This document shows positions 59,005 through 64,000 of a stretch of 64,000 nt of DNA, piece by piece. Position numbers and translations under genes: made by a program. Position 1 is the stretch's first letter. Every line of letters starts with the position of its first letter. This stretch comes from Kitasatospora sp. NBC_00458 (lineage in GTDB: Bacteria; Actinomycetota; Actinomycetes; Streptomycetales; Streptomycetaceae): positions 558,001 through 622,000 of the forward strand of contig NZ_CP107904.1 in the NCBI RefSeq assembly GCF_036013975.1, given 5' to 3'. Below the pieces are notes generated by a model. The model was given only the letters and a program-made list of their open reading frames with translations. It was not told the origin of the DNA and did not search any database.

Positions 59005-60369
59005 ATGCGACTGCCCCGCCGAGGGAAGCCCGCCGCGGTCACCGCCGTCCTGCTGGCCCTCGCACTCGCCTCCCCGCTCACCCTCCAGGCCGCCTCGCAC
59101 CCGGCCTCGGCCGCCGACACCACCACGGCCGCCGGCGCCACGGCCGACACCGTCCGGCAGTACCGCCTCGACGGGCCCCGCACCGTCGCCGAACGCACGG
59201 CCGTCGCCGCCACCGGCGCCTCCGTCGACGCCGTCCTGCCCGACTCGGTCGTCGTCACCGCCACCCCCGCCGAGGCCGCCCGGCTGCGGGCGCTCGGCTG
59301 GTCCCCCACCCTGCTGCCCGGCCCCCGGTACGGCGCGGGGGCCGGGGAGGAGGCGGTGGGCGCGTCGGTGTACGACTTCCCGTCCGCCGACTCCGGCTAC
59401 CACAACTACGCGGAGGCCGCCGCCGACATCGACGCCGTGGTCGCCGCGCACCCCGCCATCATGAGCAAGCGCGTCATCGGCACCTCCTACGAGGGCCGGC
59501 CGATCGTCGCCGTCAAGATCAGCGACAACGTCGGCACCGACGAGAACGAACCCGAGGTGCTGTTCACCGCCCACCAGCACGCCCGCGAGCACCTCACCGT
59601 CGAGATGGCCCTCTACCTGCTGCACGAGTTCGGCGACAAGTACGCCACCGACAGCAGGATCGCCGGCGCCGTCAACGGGCGCGAGATCTGGGTGATCCCG
59701 GACCTCAACCCGGACGGCGGCGAGTACGACATCGCGACCGGCCGCTACCGGAGCTGGCGCAAGGACCGCCAGCCGAACTCCGGCAGCAGCAGCGTCGGCA
59801 CCGACCTCAACCGCAACTGGAACTACAAGTGGGGCTGCTGCGGCGGTTCCTCCGGATCCACCTCCAGCGAGACCTACCGGGGCAGCGCGCCGGAGTCCGC
59901 CAAGGAGACCAAGGTGGTCGCCGACTTCGTCCGCACCCGGGTGGTGGGCGGCAAGCAGCAGATCACCGCCGCCATCGACTTCCACACCTACAGCGAACTG
60001 GTGCTCTGGCCGTTCGGCTGGACGACCGCCAACACCGCCACCGGCATGACGGCAGACGAGTACAACACCTTCGCCACCCTGGGCCGGACGATGGCCGGCA
60101 CCAACGGCTACACGCCCGAGCAGTCGAGCGACCTCTACATCACCGACGGCTCGATCGACGACTGGCTGTGGGGTGCGCAGCGGGTGTTCGCCTACACCTT
60201 CGAGATGTACCCCGGGCCGAACGGCGGCAGCGGCTTCTACCCGCCCGACGAGGTCATCGGGCGGGAGACCAGCCGCAACCGCGAGGCGGTGCTGCGGCTG
60301 GTCGAGACGGCCGACTGCGTCTACCGCGCGATCGGCAAGCAGCAGCAGTACTGCGGTATCGCGAGCTGA
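59005..60369 (+). CDS. Secreted zinc carboxypeptidase (M14)
   Basis: 454 residues. A signal peptide ([20 protein letters not shown], cleavage near ASAAD) and a ~85-residue propeptide precede the catalytic domain. Zinc ligands are His192 and Glu195 (QHAREH) and the His of AIDFHTYSE; the substrate Arg/Asn motif is DLNRNW; the catalytic Glu is in YTFEMYP. It matches the Streptomyces carboxypeptidase T/SGC type that removes C-terminal residues from peptides outside the cell. AGGAGG lies 6 nt before the ATG. Convergent with another secreted peptidase gene. Confidence 0.93.
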   Translation: MRLPRRGKPAAVTAVLLALALASPLTLQAASHPASAADTTTAAGATADTVRQYRLDGPRTVAERTAVAATGASVDAVLPDSVVVTATPAEAARLRALGWSPTLLPGPRYGAGAGEEAVGASVYDFPSADSGYHNYAEAAADIDAVVAAHPAIMSKRVIGTSYEGRPIVAVKISDNVGTDENEPEVLFTAHQHAREHLTVEMALYLLHEFGDKYATDSRIAGAVNGREIWVIPDLNPDGGEYDIATGRYRSWRKDRQPNSGSSSVGTDLNRNWNYKWGCCGGSSGSTSSETYRGSAPESAKETKVVADFVRTRVVGGKQQITAAIDFHTYSELVLWPFGWTTANTATGMTADEYNTFATLGRTMAGTNGYTPEQSSDLYITDGSIDDWLWGAQRVFAYTFEMYPGPNGGSGFYPPDEVIGRETSRNREAVLRLVETADCVYRAIGKQQQYCGIAS

Positions 60370-60511
60370 CGGCGGTCCGCGCCGGGCGGGATCCCGGGTC
60401 GGGCGGGATCCCGAGCCGGGTCCCGCCCGGCGCGGCCGCTCCGGCCGTACGCCGGGGAGCCGGCCGCACGGGGGGCGGACGGTCCGGCGGCGGCGTCGGG
60501 CCGGAGCTCGG

Positions 60512-60596
60512 GGCCTGGTGTCAGGCCGAGGCTCGGGGCCTGGCGTCAGGCCGGGGCCGGGGTGTCGGGCCGGAGCTCGGGGCCTGGCGTCAGGCC
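60512..60596. terminator. Triple hairpin array between convergent peptidase genes
   Basis: Three copies of GGCCTG-N4-CAGGCC (60512-60527, 60537-60552, 60581-60596; loops GTGT, GCGT, GCGT), each preceded by a gctcggg word. They lie between the carboxypeptidase stop and the convergent TAP-like stop and probably act as a bidirectional terminator. Confidence 0.6.
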
Positions 60597-60621
60597 GGAG
60601 CCGGCAGCGGGGGCCGGGCCG

Positions 60622-62193
60622 TCAGGCGAGGGCCGTCGCCCCGGGGCGCGCGAACCGCGGGGCCGCCGCACCGGCGGGGGTGCCCACCGGGTCGGTGCCG
60701 CAGAACCGGTCGCGCCCGGGCAGGACGCCGTCGGCCAGGAAGCGGTTGGCCGCGGTGACGGCGCAGGACGGGGTGCCGGGGTCGTAGGCCCCGTGGTTGC
60801 CGCCGTCGACCGTGACCATCCTGGCGCGCCGGCCGAGCGTGGACCGCATGGCGAGGGCGCCCTCGTACGGGGTCACCGAGTCGCGGGCGGTCTGCAGCAG
60901 GAGGACGTTGGCCGGTCCCCGGTCGGTGATCCGGACCTGCGGTTCGAGCGGCTCCGTCCAGAACGCGCAGGGCCAGATGTTGGCGCCCAGGCCGTCCAGG
61001 ATCGGGTACTCGGCCCGGCCGGCGGTCACGTTCCGCTGGTAGCGGGCGGTGTTGCGCGGGGCCGGGCTGTCGTTGCAGACGACCGCGAAGAGCGCGGCCA
61101 CGTCGTTGTCGGCGGGGATCCCCGGCGTCGTCCGGTTCAGCCACCAGTACGGGACGGGGGCGTTGCCGTCGGCGGCGAGGTAGGTCCACCAGTCGGCGAT
61201 CTCCTGGAAGAACATCGTGTGGTAGGCGTCGAAGCGGTAGATCGCGCGCCACAGACCGCCGTTGACCGGCCCGGCCACCGGGTGCACCACCGGGGTGCGG
61301 TCGAGCTTCGCGGCGAGGTCGAGGTAGTTCCGGCGCACGGCGGCGGGCGTCGCGCCGAGGTGCAGGTCGGCGTCGCGCGCGGCCGCCCAGGCGGCGAAGT
61401 CGCCGAAGCGCGCCTCACTGGCCGGGTCCAGGAGGGCGAAGCGTTCCTGCCAGGTGACGTTGGGGCTGACGTTGGAGTCGAGGACGACCCGGTCGGTGCG
61501 CCCGGGGAACAGCTCCGCGTACACGGTGCCCAGGTAGGTGCCGTAGGACGCGCTCAGGTAGGAGATCCGCGGTTCGCCGAGGGCGGCGCGGATCCGGTCG
61601 AGGTCGCGCGCCGTGTTGGCCGTGTTCAGGTGCCGGATCAGCTCGCCGCCGTTGGCCAGGCAGTCCCGGGCGACCTCGCGGGCGAACCGCACGTTCGGGG
61701 CGATGGAGCCGTCGGGGCCGGGGAACGGGAAGACGAGTTCGTTGGGCAGCTGTGCGGGCGTGAGCCCGCAGGTGACCGGGGTGCTGTAGCCGACGCCGCG
61801 CGGGTCGAAGCTGACCAGGTCGTAGCGGTCCAGCACGTCCTGGGGGTAGTCGTTCACGCGGCTGCTCGGGATGTGCAGGCTGGCCGCTCCGGGGCCGCCG
61901 CCGTTGTGCACCAGGACGCCCCGGCGCAGTCCCGGCTTGGCGGTGGACAGCCGGGACACCACGATCTCGATGGTCTTCCCGGACGGCGCACGGTAGTCCA
62001 GCGGGACACGGAGCCTGGCGCAGCGCAGCCGCGGGTCCACCGGTGCGGAGGAGGGGTCGGGCGGGCAGTCCGTCCAGGTCAGCCGCGGGGTGGACGGGCC
62101 GGGTGCGGCCTCGGCCGGCCCTGCGGCGGCGAGGGCGGCGGCGAGCGCCAGGGCCACCGCGCCGCAGACGGATCTCAGTGAATGCTTCAACAT
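60622..62193 (-). CDS. Secreted alpha/beta-hydrolase, tripeptidyl aminopeptidase (TAP) family
   Basis: 523 residues. The signal peptide (SVCGAVALALAAALAAAG, cleavage near AEAA) is followed by the alpha/beta-hydrolase fold: VLVHNGGGPGAAS (oxyanion), DLVSFDPRGVGYSTPVTC, the nucleophile in SYLSASYGTYLG, and the TAP C-terminal region with LLLQTARDSVTPYEGA (Asp) and VDGGNHGAYD (His). The nucleophile elbow reads S-A-S-Y-G instead of the usual G-x-S-Y-G. TATGGT lies 7 nt before the ATG, so the mRNA is probably leaderless. Extracellular removal of N-terminal tripeptides is the family role. Confidence 0.88.
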   Translation of the reverse strand: MLKHSLRSVCGAVALALAAALAAAGPAEAAPGPSTPRLTWTDCPPDPSSAPVDPRLRCARLRVPLDYRAPSGKTIEIVVSRLSTAKPGLRRGVLVHNGGGPGAASLHIPSSRVNDYPQDVLDRYDLVSFDPRGVGYSTPVTCGLTPAQLPNELVFPFPGPDGSIAPNVRFAREVARDCLANGGELIRHLNTANTARDLDRIRAALGEPRISYLSASYGTYLGTVYAELFPGRTDRVVLDSNVSPNVTWQERFALLDPASEARFGDFAAWAAARDADLHLGATPAAVRRNYLDLAAKLDRTPVVHPVAGPVNGGLWRAIYRFDAYHTMFFQEIADWWTYLAADGNAPVPYWWLNRTTPGIPADNDVAALFAVVCNDSPAPRNTARYQRNVTAGRAEYPILDGLGANIWPCAFWTEPLEPQVRITDRGPANVLLLQTARDSVTPYEGALAMRSTLGRRARMVTVDGGNHGAYDPGTPSCAVTAANRFLADGVLPGRDRFCGTDPVGTPAGAAAPRFARPGATALA

Positions 62194-62423
62194 GGACTAG
62201 ACCATAGGGAGACGAGGTCGCCACGTCATCCCCCTGACGGGGTGCGGGATCCGCGTCTCACGATGCGTCAGTCATGCGTGTGCGTCGTAGTCTTGACCCA
62301 CCTCACCGGCCGGTGGGCGGGCGTCGGAGACCGGATGCCGGAGTCCGGATGCGGCCCCCTCGGCCGTGGGGCCTCGTCTCAGTCCCCGGCCGTCGGCCGT
62401 CGGTGGCCGCCGGACGCCACCGG

Positions 62424-63284
62424 TCACCCGGCGGCGAGCAGTTCGCGGGCCAGGCGGACCAGGGCCGGGATCGCCGGGTGCTCCGGGACGCCGCGCCGCC
62501 AGGCGAGCAGCAGGGGCACCGGCGGGGCGTCGGCCAGCGGCCGGTAGGCGAGGGCGGGATGCCGGTGGAGACGGGGTGTCGCCGACGTCGAGACGCCCAC
62601 CGCCCGGCCCACGGCGATGGCCGTCAGCCACTCGTCCGTGTTGGTGACCTCGATCGTCACCGTCGGGCGCGTGGCGGCGGGCCAGAGGTCCAGGGTGGTG
62701 GTGCCCGCCACGGTGTTCAGCACGACCGGCCACGCCGCGAGGTCCGCCAGCGTGAGGACGTCACGGTCGGCCAGGTCGCTGCCGGCCGGCACCACCGCCA
62801 CCCGGTCCTCCTCCAGCAGGAGTTCCGTCACCAGGTCGGGCGCGGCGACGTCCCCGCGCAGCAGCGCGACGTCGACGCTGCCCCGGGAGAGCCCGGCCGT
62901 GCGGTCGTCGATGCGGCGCAGCTCCAGCGGCACGTCGGGGTGCTCTTCGTCCCAGCGGCGCAGCAGCGGGATGGTGTGGTCGCCGAGGGCGGCCCAGGGG
63001 TGGCCGAGGCGCAGCGGGAGGACCGTCAGGGAGCGCGGGTCGAGGGCCTCCTCGACGGCGGCGACCGCGGCGGCGGCCCTGTCGCGGAAGGCCCGGCCGG
63101 CCGCCGTGAGCTCCAGGTGGTGGGTGGACCTGTCGACCAGCCGCACGCCGAGGTGGTCCTCCAGCCGGCGCAGCGTCCGGGAGAGCGCGGGCTGGCCGAC
63201 GTGCAGCCGGGCCGCGGCGCGCGTGATGGTGCCCTCCTCGGCGATGGCGAGGAAGGCCCGCAGGTGGCGCAGCTCCATGGTCAT
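62424..63284 (-). CDS. LysR-family regulator
   Basis: 286 residues. The N-terminal winged HTH (LRHLRAFLAIAEEGTITRAA, then LHVGQPALSRTLRRLEDHLG) and the substrate-binding domain (VDVALLRGDV; VVPAGSDLADRDVLTLADLA) are complete. Starts at 63284 and 63278 (MTMEL) are both possible; TATGCT on the minus strand ends 8 nt before the first. It is divergent from an EamA exporter with a 68-bp gap, the typical arrangement of a LysR regulator and its target. Confidence 0.9.
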   Translation of the reverse strand: MTMELRHLRAFLAIAEEGTITRAAARLHVGQPALSRTLRRLEDHLGVRLVDRSTHHLELTAAGRAFRDRAAAAVAAVEEALDPRSLTVLPLRLGHPWAALGDHTIPLLRRWDEEHPDVPLELRRIDDRTAGLSRGSVDVALLRGDVAAPDLVTELLLEEDRVAVVPAGSDLADRDVLTLADLAAWPVVLNTVAGTTTLDLWPAATRPTVTIEVTNTDEWLTAIAVGRAVGVSTSATPRLHRHPALAYRPLADAPPVPLLLAWRRGVPEHPAIPALVRLARELLAAG

Positions 63285-63352
63285 GCCCGGAGAGCATAAC
63301 CACCGCCGGATCGGCATTTCACGCGGAGCACGCGGGTTCCTAGCGTGGAGCC

Positions 63353-64000
63353 ATGACGAACACGAGGTCCCACGCGGTGATGACGGGTGCACGGTCCGGG
63401 GCTCCGGCCTGGGCGGGAGCGGCGGCCGGGGCGGCCGCACCCACGACGACGGCGCCCACGGCGACGGCGCCCGGCACGCCCCCGACGCCCGCGTCGGGCG
63501 CGGCTCCCTTACCCGGGACGGGGACGGGGACGGCCGCCGCCGGCCGCGGCAGCCTCGGCGGGATCGGGCTGGTGGTGGCCGCCGGCCTCTCCGTCCACTT
63601 CGGCTCCGCCGTCGCCGCCCTGCTCTTCCCGCGCGTCGGGGCCCTGGGCGTGGTGACCCTGCGGGTGACGATCGCGGCCGTCCTGCTGCTCGCCGTCTGC
63701 CGCCCCCGGCTGCGCGGCCACAGCCGTTCGGACTGGGCGGTCATCGGGGCCTTCGGGGTCGCGCTCGGCGGGATGAACATCCTCTTCTACCAGGCGATCG
63801 ACCGGATCCCGCTCGGTCCGGCGGTGACCCTGGAGGTCCTCGGCCCGCTCCTGCTGTCGGTGCTCACCGCCCGCCGGGCGGTGAGCCTGCTCTGGGCCGG
63901 GCTCGCGCTGGCCGGTGTCTTCCTGCTCGGGCGGGACGGCTTCGACGGGCTCGACCCGGCGGGTGCCGGGTTCGCGCTCGGGGCGGGCGCCCTGTGCGCG
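63353..64000 (+). CDS. EamA/RhtA-type exporter, N-terminal part (cut by window edge), contains a TTA codon
   Basis: 216 codons to the window end. A ~60-residue Thr/Pro/Ala/Gly-rich N-terminal extension is followed by at least five TM segments with the EamA pattern (SVHFGSAVAALLFPRVGALG; ALGGMNILFYQAIDRIPLGP; VTLEVLGPLLLSVLTARR). This matches threonine/homoserine exporter RhtA-like proteins. TAGCGT (63341-63346) ends 6 nt before the ATG and GGAG lies between them. Codon 53 (63509-63511) is TTA. The divergent LysR gene probably regulates it. Confidence 0.85.
   Translation, partial: MTNTRSHAVMTGARSGAPAWAGAAAGAAAPTTTAPTATAPGTPPTPASGAAPLPGTGTGTAAAGRGSLGGIGLVVAAGLSVHFGSAVAALLFPRVGALGVVTLRVTIAAVLLLAVCRPRLRGHSRSDWAVIGAFGVALGGMNILFYQAIDRIPLGPAVTLEVLGPLLLSVLTARRAVSLLWAGLALAGVFLLGRDGFDGLDPAGAGFALGAGALCA

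Overview
The window is about 73% G+C with extreme G/C bias at codon position 3, almost no TTA codons, a SepF-like division protein, LAL/LuxR regulators, SpoIIE-type phosphatases, F420 (LLM) enzymes, a mycothiol-linked DUF664 protein and many leaderless genes. This points to a streptomycete chromosome (Streptomyces/Kitasatospora group). No tRNA, rRNA, CRISPR array, integrase or insertion sequence was found. Genus and species cannot be fixed from the sequence alone.

Layout. 1-6.2 kb: end of a LuxR regulator, Fsr-like MFS exporter with divergent AraC regulator, NTF2-like protein, streptogramin B lyase-like propeller, AI-2E-family membrane protein. 6.3-13 kb: I66-like inhibitor, AlkZ-like DNA glycosylase coupled to a GDPD, TOBE/HTH molybdate-type regulator, ROK repressor divergent from an MFS transporter. 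13.3-16.4 kb: two tandem secreted ricin-type lectins, a VTT/TVP38 membrane protein, and a SepF-like gene behind a long leader with development-type regulator motifs. 16.4-22 kb: TetR-QacA-like efflux pair, small membrane protein, PAS-GAF-SpoIIE-HATPase phosphatase. 21.9-31.5 kb: a minus-strand catabolic cluster (AtuA-like, carboxyltransferase, biotin carboxylase/BCCP, acyl-CoA dehydrogenase, CoA ligase, TetR) for activation, dehydrogenation and carboxylation of an acyl-CoA. 31.9-39.3 kb: NarL-type two-component pair, TetR/SDR divergent pair with a perfect double operator, SGNH hydrolase, MFS/TetR divergent pair. 39.4-45.8 kb: a pyroglutamyl-peptidase-like secreted protein lacking its catalytic Cys, DUF664 and NTF2-like genes, then a possible copper group (YcnI-like, His-rich DUF5134, plant-PPO-like tyrosinase). 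46-51 kb: lipoprotein, deaminase coupled to an LLM oxidoreductase, GNAT, and an aldo/keto reductase broken by a 23-bp tandem duplication.

51.4-58.8 kb is the most unusual block: a TROVE/Ro60-like vWA protein overlapping a protein with a Fis-like C-terminus, followed by a 17-codon leader peptide whose stop overlaps the start of an unknown protein, then a MoxR AAA+ ATPase overlapping a fused HExxH metallopeptidase-vWA protein. This looks like a vWA/MoxR chaperone system, possibly tied to RNA handling or stress. 59-64 kb: secreted M14 carboxypeptidase, secreted TAP-type peptidase, and a LysR regulator divergent from an EamA exporter that contains the only TTA (bldA-type) codon I found.

Two general features stand out: many perfect GC-rich hairpins between convergent genes, and an unusual number of short-period tandem repeats in intergenic DNA, one of which has broken a gene.
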